53,599 bases of DNA from Cellulosimicrobium funkei (GTDB lineage: Bacteria; Actinomycetota; Actinomycetes; Actinomycetales; Cellulomonadaceae): positions 1 to 53,599 of the forward strand of contig NZ_JNBQ01000028.1 in assembly GCF_001019615.1 (NCBI RefSeq), read 5' to 3'. A program made the translations under genes and the position numbers. The notes below the pieces were generated by a model that was not told the DNA's origin, did no database searches, and was given only the letters and a program-made list of their open reading frames with translations. Below, piece after piece: positions 25,464 through 33,649 of the stretch (position 1 is its first letter; every line of letters begins with the position of its first letter).

Positions 25464-26429
25464 GAGGGTGGGCAGGAGGTCGAGGGCGAGGTCGAGGATC
25501 GGGGCCGAGTGGGTGAGCGCGCCGACCGAGAGGTAGTCGACCCCGGTGCCCGCGACCTCGCGCGCGCGGTCCAGGGTGAGGTTGCCCGTGGCCTCGAGCT
25601 CGACCTTCGCCGGGACGCCGTCCTTGCCCTCGCGGGCCCGGACGGCGGCGACCGTCTCGGCGAGCACCGGCGTCGGCATGTTGTCGAGCAGGAGGAAGTC
25701 TGCGCCCGCCGAGACGGCCTCGAGCGCCTGCGCCGTCGTGTCCGCCTCGACCTGGACGAGCACGTCGGGGAACGTGCGGCGGATCGCGTCGATCGCGGCG
25801 CTCACCGAGCCGGCGGCCACGACGTGGTTGTCCTTGACCATCGCGACGTCGTAGAGGCCCATGCGCTTGTTCGTGCCTCCCCCGGCGCGCACCGCGTACT
25901 TCTCCAGGGCGCGCAGGCCGGGCGTCGTCTTGCGCGTGTCGAGCACCTGCGCGCCCGTGCCGGCGAGCTCGCGCGCCCACGCGCGCGTCGCCGTCGCGAC
26001 GCCCGACGCGCGGCTCGCGAGGTTGAGCAGCGTGCGCTCGGCCGCGAGGAGCACCTGGACCGGCCCCGTGAGCGCGGCGAGGACGCGGCCGCGCCCCACG
26101 GCCGCGCCGTCGGACGCGACGAACGTCACCTCGACGGGCGGGAGCCCGAACCGCTCGGCGACCTGCCGCGTCACCTCCTCGACGACGACGAGCCCCGCGA
26201 CGACCCCGTCCGCGCGCGCCACGAGGTGCGCCGTCCCGGTGGCCGACGGCGGCACGGTCGCCTGCGTCGTGACGTCGCGGCCCGGCGCGACGCCCAGGTC
26301 CTCGTCGAGCGCCCGCGCGACGGTCTCGGCGATCCACGCCGGGTCGAGCCCCGGCTCGACGCGTGACGGGGCGGGCGGCGCTCCGCCGTCGGACGGGGAG
26401 GCGGACACGGGCTCGGCAGGGCTGCTCAC
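25452..26429 (-). CDS. nadC: Nicotinate-nucleotide pyrophosphorylase (quinolinate phosphoribosyltransferase)
   Basis: Encodes 325 aa. Converts quinolinate and PRPP to nicotinate mononucleotide in NAD synthesis. Signatures: LLNLASRASGVAT, VLDTRKTTPGLRALEKYAVRAGGG, NKRMGLYDVAMVKDNH, and LLDNM. The GTG at 26429 has GGGGA 4 nt upstream. TACGGT (26438-26443) 8 nt away could also be a -10. A 35-residue Ser/Pro/Ala tail precedes the core. The stop codon lies inside repeat site C, so the last residues LPPR come from the repeat. Confidence 0.95.
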   Translation of the reverse strand: MSSPAEPVSASPSDGGAPPAPSRVEPGLDPAWIAETVARALDEDLGVAPGRDVTTQATVPPSATGTAHLVARADGVVAGLVVVEEVTRQVAERFGLPPVEVTFVASDGAAVGRGRVLAALTGPVQVLLAAERTLLNLASRASGVATATRAWARELAGTGAQVLDTRKTTPGLRALEKYAVRAGGGTNKRMGLYDVAMVKDNHVVAAGSVSAAIDAIRRTFPDVLVQVEADTTAQALEAVSAGADFLLLDNMPTPVLAETVAAVRAREGKDGVPAKVELEATGNLTLDRAREVAGTGVDYLSVGALTHSAPILDLALDLLPTLPPR

Positions 26430-26509
26430 GGTTCCCCACCGTATCCGCTCGTCCGCGAACAGAGGCTCCGCGTCCGGCAGGGGCGGCGGTCGCGTCCCGT
26501 CGACCCGCG

Positions 26510-26567
26510 CCGAGCCCGGAGTTGTCGTCCGACATGGGCGCGAACCCGTCGACAACCCCGGGTTCGG
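26510..26567 (-). terminator. Long hairpin after nadB
   Basis: CCGAGCCCGGAGTTGTCG (26510-26527) pairs with CGACAACCCCGGGTTCGG (26550-26567), with one G-U and one mismatch in 18. Inside the loop GGG and CCC can pair further. It is 33 nt downstream of the nadB stop in a 170-bp gap before nadC. It probably ends the panC-panD-nadB transcript. Confidence 0.55.
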
Positions 26568-26599
26568 CGGGGCGGCCGCGGCCGAGCGGAGCGGGTCCG

Positions 26600-28288
26600 T
26601 CAGCGGACGAGCAGCGTCCCGTCCGCGTCGAGCGACACGAGCACGCGGCGCTCCCACGCCGGGTCGGTGTCCGGGAAGTCGGTGCGGAAGTGGCCGCCGC
26701 GGCTCTCCGTGCGCAGCGCCGCGGCCGCGGTGAGCGCGGTCGCGACCTGGTGCACGTTCGTCGTCTCCCACTCCGCGGCCTGCGGCTGCGCGACGACGTC
26801 GCTCGCCTCGTGCGCGTCGGTGCGGACCGCGGCGAGGCGGGCCGCGGCGGCGGCGAGGCCGTCGCCGTCGCGGATCACGCCGGGACCGGCCGAGGCGATC
26901 GACTGGATCCGCGAGCGCGCCGCGGCCGCGACGAGCGCCGACGGGCCGGTACGTCGGACGGGCTCGACCGGCTCGAGCTCGCCGGCCGCGACCCGGTCGG
27001 TGATCTGGCGCGCCGCACGGTGCGCGAACACGAGCCCCTCGAGCAGCGAGTTGGACGCGAGCCGGTTGGCGCCGTGGACCCCCGTGCACGCGACCTCGCC
27101 GATGGCGTAGAGCCCGTCGACGGTCGAGCGCCCGTGCAGGTCCGTCACGACGCCGCCCGAGTGGTAGTGCTGGGCCGGCGCCACGGGGACGGGCTCCTCG
27201 GTCCAGTCGAGGCCGTTCTCCGCGAGCCGCTCGGTGATCGTCGGGAAGCGGGAGCGCAGGAAGTCGGCGCCGAGGTGTCGCGCGTCGAGCAGCACGTGGT
27301 CCGAACCCGTGGCAGCCATCTGCCGCACGATCGCGTGCGCGACGACGTCGCGCGGCGCGAGCTCGGCCATGGGGTGCTGCGCGGGCATGAAGCGGTGTCC
27401 GTCGGTGTCGAGGAGGATCGCGCCCTCGCCGCGCACCGCCTCGGAGATCAGCGGGAGCTGCCCTCGCGCGCCGAGCCCGAGCCACAGGACCGTCGGGTGG
27501 AACTGGACGAACTCGAGGTCGCCGAGCGTCGCACCCGCGCGGAGCGCCGCGGCGATGCCGTCGCCCGTCGCCTGCGGCGGGTTGGTCGAGGAGCGGAACA
27601 CCTGGCCCACTCCCCCGGTCGCGAGCACGACCGCGCGCGCGAGCACCGCGCCGACGCCGTCGCGCGTGCCCTCGCCGCGCACGTGGAGCGTGGCTCCGCA
27701 GGCACGCGGGGCGCCGTCGGGACCCTCACCCGTGAGGACGTCGAGCACGAGCGCGTTCTCGATGACCTCGATGCCCGGGTCGCTGCGCACCGCGTCGAGC
27801 TGCGCGACGAGGGCGCGCGAGATCTCGGCCCCCGTCGCGTCGCCGCCCGCGTGCGCGATGCGGTCCGCGTGGTGGCCGCCCTCGCGCGTCAGCGCGATGT
27901 CGCCGTTCTCGGCGCGGTCGAAGTTCGCGCCGCGGGCCACGAGCTCGCGCACGCGCGCGGGACCCTCGGTGACCAGCACCTCGACCGCGGCCGGGTCGCA
28001 CACCCCGACGCCCGCGACGAGCGTGTCCGCCAGGTGCGCCTCCGGCGAGTCCTCGGGGTCGAGCGCCGCCGCGATGCCGCCCTGCGCCCACACGGTCGAG
28101 CCCGACGACAGCTCGCCCTTGGTGACGAGCAGGACGCGCGGCACGCGCGTGCGCAGCTCGAGCGCCGCGGTGAGTCCCGCGATGCCCGACCCGACGACGA
28201 CGACGTCCGCCGTCGTCGTCCAGCCCGGCGCCGGGGCCGCGAGGGTCCGGGCGAGCACGGGAGCGCCGGGCCCGCCGCGTCCGCTCAC
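26600..28288 (-). CDS. nadB: L-aspartate oxidase
   Basis: Encodes 562 aa. An FAD enzyme that oxidises L-aspartate to iminoaspartate, first step of de novo NAD synthesis. [16 protein letters not shown] is the FAD-binding GxGxx[14 protein letters not shown] and QFHPTVLW lie in the active-site region, and [33 protein letters not shown] is diagnostic. A helical C-terminal domain follows. The GTG at 28288 overlaps the panD stop by 4 nt (GTGA). nadA, the partner quinolinate synthase, is not in the window. Confidence 0.94.
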   Translation of the reverse strand: MSGRGGPGAPVLARTLAAPAPGWTTTADVVVVGSGIAGLTAALELRTRVPRVLLVTKGELSSGSTVWAQGGIAAALDPEDSPEAHLADTLVAGVGVCDPAAVEVLVTEGPARVRELVARGANFDRAENGDIALTREGGHHADRIAHAGGDATGAEISRALVAQLDAVRSDPGIEVIENALVLDVLTGEGPDGAPRACGATLHVRGEGTRDGVGAVLARAVVLATGGVGQVFRSSTNPPQATGDGIAAALRAGATLGDLEFVQFHPTVLWLGLGARGQLPLISEAVRGEGAILLDTDGHRFMPAQHPMAELAPRDVVAHAIVRQMAATGSDHVLLDARHLGADFLRSRFPTITERLAENGLDWTEEPVPVAPAQHYHSGGVVTDLHGRSTVDGLYAIGEVACTGVHGANRLASNSLLEGLVFAHRAARQITDRVAAGELEPVEPVRRTGPSALVAAAARSRIQSIASAGPGVIRDGDGLAAAAARLAAVRTDAHEASDVVAQPQAAEWETTNVHQVATALTAAAALRTESRGGHFRTDFPDTDPAWERRVLVSLDADGTLLVR

Positions 28289-28800
28289 GCGGGGCGCACC
28301 GCGGACGCGACGCCGGCCCCGGCGTCGCCGCCACGGAACGGGGCGAACGGCAGGCCGCTCGCCTCGAGGCCGTGTCCCGCGGGCACGAGGCCGGGCTCGT
28401 CCGAGAGCTCGACGATCCGGTTCTGCTCGTCCACGAAGACGACGTTCGGCAGGTAGGTGCGCGCGTCGGCGTCGTCGAGCATGCCGTAGGCGATGAGGAT
28501 GACGACGTCGCCCGGCTTCACGAGGTGCGCGGCGGCGCCGTTGATGCAGACCTCGCCGGCGCCGCGCTCCCCCGGGATGACGTACGTCGTCAGGCGCGCG
28601 CCGTTGGTGACGTCCACGACGTCGACCTGCTGGCCCGGGTAGAGGTCCGCGGCGTCGAGCAGGTCGGCGTCCACGGTGATCGAGCCGACGTAGTGCAGGT
28701 CGGCCTGCGTCACCGTCGCGCGGTGGATCTTGCCGATCATCATGGGGCGCTGCAAGGACGCCGGACGACGCTGCGGGCTCGACGGGGTCTGCGCGGTCAC
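28285..28800 (-). CDS. panD: Aspartate 1-decarboxylase (pyruvoyl enzyme)
   Basis: Encodes 171 aa. Makes beta-alanine for pantothenate. The proenzyme self-cleaves between Gly39 and Ser40 in [12 protein letters not shown], giving the pyruvoyl cofactor. KIHRATVTQ and [11 protein letters not shown] are conserved. The GTG at 28800 overlaps the panC stop (GTGA); an ATG 19-20 codons later ([11 protein letters not shown]) matches the usual protein start and remains possible. A C-terminal extension of about 25 residues beyond the core is present. Confidence 0.94.
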   Translation of the reverse strand: MTAQTPSSPQRRPASLQRPMMIGKIHRATVTQADLHYVGSITVDADLLDAADLYPGQQVDVVDVTNGARLTTYVIPGERGAGEVCINGAAAHLVKPGDVVILIAYGMLDDADARTYLPNVVFVDEQNRIVELSDEPGLVPAGHGLEASGLPFAPFRGGDAGAGVASAVRPA

Positions 28801-29807
28801 GCGGTACCTCCAGGTGCGGGGGCACGGCCGTCGGGGTCGGCGGCCCGGGTCGCGGGCGGCGCGATCTCGACGGCCGCGTTGTCGATGAGACGGGTGGTGC
28901 CCACGCGTGCCGCGACCAGGAGGAGCCCGGGGCCGACGGCGCCGGGCGCCAGGTCCTCCACGGTAGCGGGATCGACGAGCACCACGTAATCCAGCTCAAC
29001 GCCGTCGGCGGCGTCCAGGATTCCCCGCGCGGCGGCGAGGACGCCCGGCGCGTCGGCGCCCGCGTCCGCCGCGTCCCGACCGGCGCGCAGCGCGCGGCTC
29101 AGCGCGAGCGCCTCGTCGCGCTCCGCGGGCGACAGGTAGGCGTTGCGCGACGAGCGCGCGAGCCCGTCCGCCTCGCGCACCGTGGGCACCGCGAGGATCT
29201 CCACGCCCACGTCGAGGTCGGCGACCAGGCGTCGGACCGCGAGGAGCTGCTGCGCGTCCTTGGCGCCGAACACCGCGACGTCGGGCCGCACCAGGTGGAG
29301 CAGCTTGAGCACGACCGTGAGCACGCCGTCGAAGTGACCGGGCCGCGACGCGCCCTCCAGCACGGTGCCGATCCGGCCCGAGGTGACCCGGACGATCGGG
29401 CCGGCGCCTCCTGCCGCCGGCCCGAGGTCCGGGTACAGCTCCTCGACGGCGGGGGCGAAGACGACGTCCACGGCGACGTCGTCGCCCGCCGCGGCGAGCA
29501 GCGCGACGTCGGCCGCGACGTCGCGCGGGTAGCGCTCGAAGTCCTCGCCGGGACCGAACTGGAGCGGGTTGACGAAGTCGGTGACGACGACCTGCCCGTC
29601 CGGGCCGACCTCGGCCCGCGCGCGGCGCACGAGCTCGAGGTGCCCCGCGTGCAGCGCCCCCATCGTCATGACGACGGCGCGGCGCGCGCCGGGGTGGGCG
29701 GCCGCCCAGCCGTCGAGGGCGGCGCGGAGGTCGGCACGCGTCGTCACGACGCGCGGGGTGTCCGGCCGGGGCGTCGGCGGGACGCCCGGGGCGGGGGTGG
29801 TGGTCAT
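28797..29807 (-). CDS. panC: Pantoate-beta-alanine ligase (pantothenate synthetase)
   Basis: Encodes 336 aa. Joins pantoate and beta-alanine using [21 protein letters not shown] carries the HIGH-like motif, [18 protein letters not shown] and [17 protein letters not shown] the substrate pockets, and SSRNAYLSP the KMSKS-like loop. The ATG at 29807 overlaps the preceding stop (ATGA). The first 20 residues are a Pro/Thr-rich tail. panB is not in the window. Confidence 0.95.
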   Translation of the reverse strand: MTTTPAPGVPPTPRPDTPRVVTTRADLRAALDGWAAAHPGARRAVVMTMGALHAGHLELVRRARAEVGPDGQVVVTDFVNPLQFGPGEDFERYPRDVAADVALLAAAGDDVAVDVVFAPAVEELYPDLGPAAGGAGPIVRVTSGRIGTVLEGASRPGHFDGVLTVVLKLLHLVRPDVAVFGAKDAQQLLAVRRLVADLDVGVEILAVPTVREADGLARSSRNAYLSPAERDEALALSRALRAGRDAADAGADAPGVLAAARGILDAADGVELDYVVLVDPATVEDLAPGAVGPGLLLVAARVGTTRLIDNAAVEIAPPATRAADPDGRAPAPGGTA

Positions 29808-30814
29808 GCCGTTCCTTCGTCGTCGTGCGGGTCGTGCGGGTCGTGCGGTGCGGCACCGGGCCCTGCGTCGGGCGGGTCCCCGAGCGCGTCGAGGAGCGTG
29901 CGGGCGGTCGGCTCGTCGAGACGTCCGCCCGCGAGCGCCCGGTGGGTCGCCGCGCGGCCCAGCGCGCGGTACGACGGCGGTACGTCGGACGCGTCGCTCG
30001 TGGCCGCGAGCGCGTCGAGGGCTTCCAGGTGCTCGCGCACCGTGCCGACGTCGCCGCGCACCACGGGGCCGGTGAGGCCGAGGAGCGCGCCCGCCCCCGC
30101 CCCCGTGCCCGACTCGGCGCCCGCGTCCGCGCCGCGGGTCGCGCCGTCGAGCGCGGCGGCGAGCAGCGGGGCGAGCGCCCGGCCCGGCTGGTCGACGCCC
30201 GCGGCCTCGAGCGCCTGCGCGGCCTGGGCGACGAGCACGACGAGGTGGTTCGCCCCGTGCGCGAGGGCCGCGTGGTAGAGCCCGCGGGACTCCTCGGCCA
30301 CGACCACGGGCTCTCCGCCGAGCTCGACGACGAGCGCCTGCCCGATCGGCAGGACCGGCCCCGGCGCCGTGACGGCGAACGTCGTGCCCTCGAGCCGCGC
30401 GAGGTCGAGCGACGTGCCGGTGAACGTCATCGCGGGGTGCAGCGCGAGCGGGATCGCGCCGGCGGCGCGGGCCGGGTCGAGCACGGCGGTCCCGTAGCGG
30501 CCGGACGTGTGCACGACGATCTGCCCCGGCTGCCAGGCCCCCACGTCGGCGAGGCCGCGGACCAGGTCGCCCAGCGCGTCGTCGGGCACGGCGAGGAGCA
30601 CGAGCTCCGCGCGCTCCACGACCTGGGGGACCTCGAGCACCGGCACGCCGGGGAGGAGGGTCTCGATGCGCTCGCGCGACGCGTCGGACACGCCGCTCGC
30701 GCCGACGACGGCATGCCCGGTCGCGCGCAGCGCGCTCCCGAGGACCGCGCCGACGCGGCCCGCCCCCACGACGCCCACGCCGAGGCGTCCGGGCCGCGCG
30801 CCCGCCGCGCTCAC
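29804..30814 (-). CDS. DUF2520/Rossmann-fold protein next to panC
   Basis: Encodes 336 aa. N-terminal NAD(P)-binding Rossmann domain ([37 protein letters not shown]) followed by the helical DUF2520 domain ([35 protein letters not shown]). Order DUF2520-panC-panD is conserved in actinobacteria. A ketopantoate-reductase-like role has been suggested from context but is unproven. GTG at 30814 overlaps the upstream stop by 4 nt. The tail has a short repeat [12 protein letters not shown] from tandem 9-bp DNA units. Confidence 0.8.
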   Translation of the reverse strand: MSAAGARPGRLGVGVVGAGRVGAVLGSALRATGHAVVGASGVSDASRERIETLLPGVPVLEVPQVVERAELVLLAVPDDALGDLVRGLADVGAWQPGQIVVHTSGRYGTAVLDPARAAGAIPLALHPAMTFTGTSLDLARLEGTTFAVTAPGPVLPIGQALVVELGGEPVVVAEESRGLYHAALAHGANHLVVLVAQAAQALEAAGVDQPGRALAPLLAAALDGATRGADAGAESGTGAGAGALLGLTGPVVRGDVGTVREHLEALDALAATSDASDVPPSYRALGRAATHRALAGGRLDEPTARTLLDALGDPPDAGPGAAPHDPHDPHDDEGTA

Positions 30815-32511
30815 GGCCGCCCCCCGTCCTCGGCCCGGCGGTCGGCGGTTTCCGCGCCTGGCACGCGACCGGGCACGCGACCAGGGTCTGCCGCGGGCAC
30901 CGCGTCGGGCTCGACGGCGGACACCGGGGTCGGCTCGGCGGCCGGCTCGGGGGCGGGCTCGGTGACGGGTACCAGAGGCACGTCGTCGCGGCGCATCCAC
31001 AGCTCCGGACCCGCGTGCGCGCGGGCCTCGCGGGCACGCTCGGCCTGGGTGTCGAGGAGGCGCGCGGCGTCGCCCGCGTCGAGGTGCCAGACCTTGGGCG
31101 AGACCGGGCCGGGCGTCGAGTGCACCGCGAACGTCGCGACGTCGAACCGCCGCTGGAGCGGGCCCTGCTCGAGCCCGAGCGACTGCGTCCGCTCGTGCGG
31201 CACGACGACGAGGCTGCGGAACACCCGCCCGCCGCGCAGGAGGAGCGCGCGGTCGGTCACGGTGTACCCGTTGCGGCGCCAGGACACGAGGTCGAGCAGC
31301 CGCGCACGGCGCGGGGTCACGACGTAGTGCTGACCGGCGTCGAGGCCGGACAAGCCCTCGTCGAGGAGTGCGCGCGGGTCGGGCGTCCCGAGGTCGGGCA
31401 GCACGAGCCACAGCGCGGCGAGCGCCTCGTCGCGCGTCCCGACGGGCAGCAGCACGCTCGTCGTGTCCGACCCGTCGGAGCTCACCCCGTAGCCCGCCAC
31501 GTTGACGTCGACCCGCCACCAGTCCGGCCCGCGCCAGAACGGGCCCTGGCGCAGCCGCACCGCCTGGACGCGGCCGGGCGGGATGGTCTGCGACCGGGTC
31601 TCCAGGAGGCCGTGCCGCAGGCGGATGCCGTCCGGCGAGATCGCCGAGCGGAAGCCGAACTCGCCCGAGAACCGGGAGAAGAGGAAGCCGCCGAACCCGA
31701 GGACCGCGGGCAGCGCGCTGAACAGCACCCCGATCTCGCGCGTGCCGATGACGACCCCGGCGATCCCCAGCACACCGAGGACGAGGCCGACCGTGGCGCC
31801 CGACCGCACGAGCGAGGCGACGAGCCGACCCGGACCGACCGCGGTGACCGGCTGCTCGGGCGCCTCCGGGGCGACCAGCACCTCGTCGCCCACGGCCGCG
31901 CCGCCGATCGGCCGCACCGACGACGGGGTGCTCGGGTCCGCCGGGGACGTGGCACCGACGCCCGTCCCGCTCCCCTCCGCGGCCGCCGTCGGGACGCCGG
32001 CCGGACGCTCGCGCGCGACCCGCAGGCCGGCGGCGCGCGCGAGGAGGTCGTTGCGCAGCCGGTTGGCCTCGACCTCCTTGAGGAAGCCGAGCTTCACGCC
32101 CGAGTCCGCGCCCCCGGCGACCTCGAGCTTGAGCTCCGCGAGGCCGAAGAAGCGCGCGAGGAGCGGCTGCACGACGTCGACCGCCTGGAGCCGGTCCAGC
32201 CGTGCCTTGCGCTGCTGCCGGAAGAGCACGCCCGTGCGCAGGTGCACCGACTCGTCGTCGACCGCGTAGCTCGTCATGCGCCACGCGAGCGCCGAGTACC
32301 CCAGGCCCACGAGCCCCACCGCGAGGATGCCGAGGAGGATCATCCACCAGCGGTTCCCCTCGAGGAGGTTCTCCCCCTCAGGCAGCCCGTTGAGCGTCTG
32401 CTGCCCGACGACGACGAGCAGCACCGCGATGACGGTCCAGCCGCGCACGAGCGGGGTGACCGGGTGCACCCGGTGCCACACGAGGTCGTCGGTGGCCGGT
32501 GCTTCGCTCAC
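30811..32511 (-). CDS. Large bacterial PH-domain (bPH2, YdbT-type) membrane protein
   Basis: Encodes 566 aa. Membrane segments near 20-65 ([36 protein letters not shown]) and a second cluster near 230-285 ([17 protein letters not shown]). Three bPH2 domains can be read: [40 protein letters not shown] and [21 protein letters not shown] Pro/Ser-rich linker separates the first from the second and the C-terminal 60 residues are Pro/Ala-rich. Function is unknown; members are often encoded in tandem. The GTG overlaps the previous gene (GTGA). Confidence 0.85.
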   Translation of the reverse strand: MSEAPATDDLVWHRVHPVTPLVRGWTVIAVLLVVVGQQTLNGLPEGENLLEGNRWWMILLGILAVGLVGLGYSALAWRMTSYAVDDESVHLRTGVLFRQQRKARLDRLQAVDVVQPLLARFFGLAELKLEVAGGADSGVKLGFLKEVEANRLRNDLLARAAGLRVARERPAGVPTAAAEGSGTGVGATSPADPSTPSSVRPIGGAAVGDEVLVAPEAPEQPVTAVGPGRLVASLVRSGATVGLVLGVLGIAGVVIGTREIGVLFSALPAVLGFGGFLFSRFSGEFGFRSAISPDGIRLRHGLLETRSQTIPPGRVQAVRLRQGPFWRGPDWWRVDVNVAGYGVSSDGSDTTSVLLPVGTRDEALAALWLVLPDLGTPDPRALLDEGLSGLDAGQHYVVTPRRARLLDLVSWRRNGYTVTDRALLLRGGRVFRSLVVVPHERTQSLGLEQGPLQRRFDVATFAVHSTPGPVSPKVWHLDAGDAARLLDTQAERAREARAHAGPELWMRRDDVPLVPVTEPAPEPAAEPTPVSAVEPDAVPAADPGRVPGRVPGAETADRRAEDGGRP

Positions 32512-33026
32512 AGGCCCGCCAGCCTCGCCTCGCCGCGCGACGCGAGACGGTCGCGCAGACGCTCCGCCTCGGCGGGCTCGAGGCCGTCGATCGTCGCGTC
32601 GGTGGACGCCGACGCGGTGTGGAGCTGCACCTGTGCGATGCCGAGCTTGCGCGCGAGCGGCCCGGCCTGCACGTCGACGTACTGCATGCGGCCGTACGGC
32701 ACGACGACGAGCTGGCGGAACATGATGCCGTGGCGGATCAGCAGGTCGTCGTCGCGCTCCGCGTACCCGATCGCGCGCACCTGGCGCGGGACCAGCACGA
32801 GCGCCCACAGCCCGAGGAGCACGAGCACCCCGAGCACGAGCCACTGCCACCAGTGCGGGAAGAGGATCGCCAGCACGATCGCCGCGGCGGCCGGCACCGC
32901 GAGCGTGATGGCCACCGACAGCAGGCGTGCGGTGATCAGCCGGGGCGACACGCGCGTCCACTCGATGCCGGGCGGGTCGAAGGGGCCGGTGCCGCGGGCG
33001 TCCAGGTCCCGTGCAGGGTCGGTCAT
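32508..33026 (-). CDS. Small bacterial PH-domain (bPH2) membrane protein
   Basis: Encodes 172 aa. Two membrane segments (about 38-82, LLSVAITLAVPAAAAIVLAI and LVLGVLVLLGLWALVLV) and one bPH2 domain (RDDDLLIRHGIMFRQLVVVP, VQLHTASASTDATI). It is the smaller partner of the following large PH protein, a YdbS/YdbT-like pair that probably acts together at the membrane. ATG 33026 has GGGAG about 9 nt upstream; GAGAAT 6 nt before it is an alternative -10. It begins the operon that runs to nadB with overlapping genes. Confidence 0.85.
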   Translation of the reverse strand: MTDPARDLDARGTGPFDPPGIEWTRVSPRLITARLLSVAITLAVPAAAAIVLAILFPHWWQWLVLGVLVLLGLWALVLVPRQVRAIGYAERDDDLLIRHGIMFRQLVVVPYGRMQYVDVQAGPLARKLGIAQVQLHTASASTDATIDGLEPAEAERLRDRLASRGEARLAGL

Positions 33027-33139
33027 GCGTCGATTCTCCCATCCCGTCCCGGTGCGCCCGGGGTCGCGCGTCACGGCCGGCCAGGGCGCCGCCGACGCCC
33101 CCGGGTCGCGGTGCGCTGCCGTGGCGAAGAACGCGAGCG

Positions 33140-33649
33140 TCAGGCGGGCGTGCTCGCGCCCGGCGTCTCCGGGTCCTCGCGCGTCGTCGAGCCCTCGCGG
33201 CCCTCGCCGCGGTCCTCGGGCGGGAGCTGGCAGAACCGCTCGGCCACGAGACCGACGACGGCCAGCAGCACCGCGCACGCGACCGCGACCCCCGCCGCCA
33301 CCGCGCGGTCGCGCTGCGCCTCGATCGAGAGGTCGGGCAGGGCCACGAGCACCTGCGCGCCGTACCAGCCCGCGAGCAGGGCGCCCGTGAGAGCAGCGGC
33401 CTTGGCGAGCACGAACGTGCGCGCCGCCCGGATCGCGTCGAGCGAGGGCCGCTTGCCCCGCTGGTAGGCGCGGACCGTCCACCCCGCCCAGAACACCGCC
33501 GCGGCGAGCGCGACGACCGCCACGTCGACGATCCACGGCACCGCCGGCAGGTGCGTGCCGCGGCCCTGGAGGAGCCGCACGACGAACCAGCCCACGACCG
33601 CCGTGGCGACGGCCACGAGCAGCAGGGTGCGGACCGAGGTGCGCCGCAT
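33140..33649 (-). CDS. DUF3180 membrane protein
   Basis: Encodes 169 aa. Four predicted membrane segments (LLLVAVATAVVGWFVVRLL, WIVDVAVVALAAAVFWAGW, AAALTGALLAGWYGAQVLV, VACAVLLAVVGLVAERFC). It matches the DUF3180 family usually encoded just after folK. The conserved R-A-R-T pattern and the Y-Q-R-G-K-R-P loop are visible. ATG 33649 overlaps the folB-folK stop by 1 nt (TGATG). Role unknown. Confidence 0.85.
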   Translation of the reverse strand: MRRTSVRTLLLVAVATAVVGWFVVRLLQGRGTHLPAVPWIVDVAVVALAAAVFWAGWTVRAYQRGKRPSLDAIRAARTFVLAKAAALTGALLAGWYGAQVLVALPDLSIEAQRDRAVAAGVAVACAVLLAVVGLVAERFCQLPPEDRGEGREGSTTREDPETPGASTPA

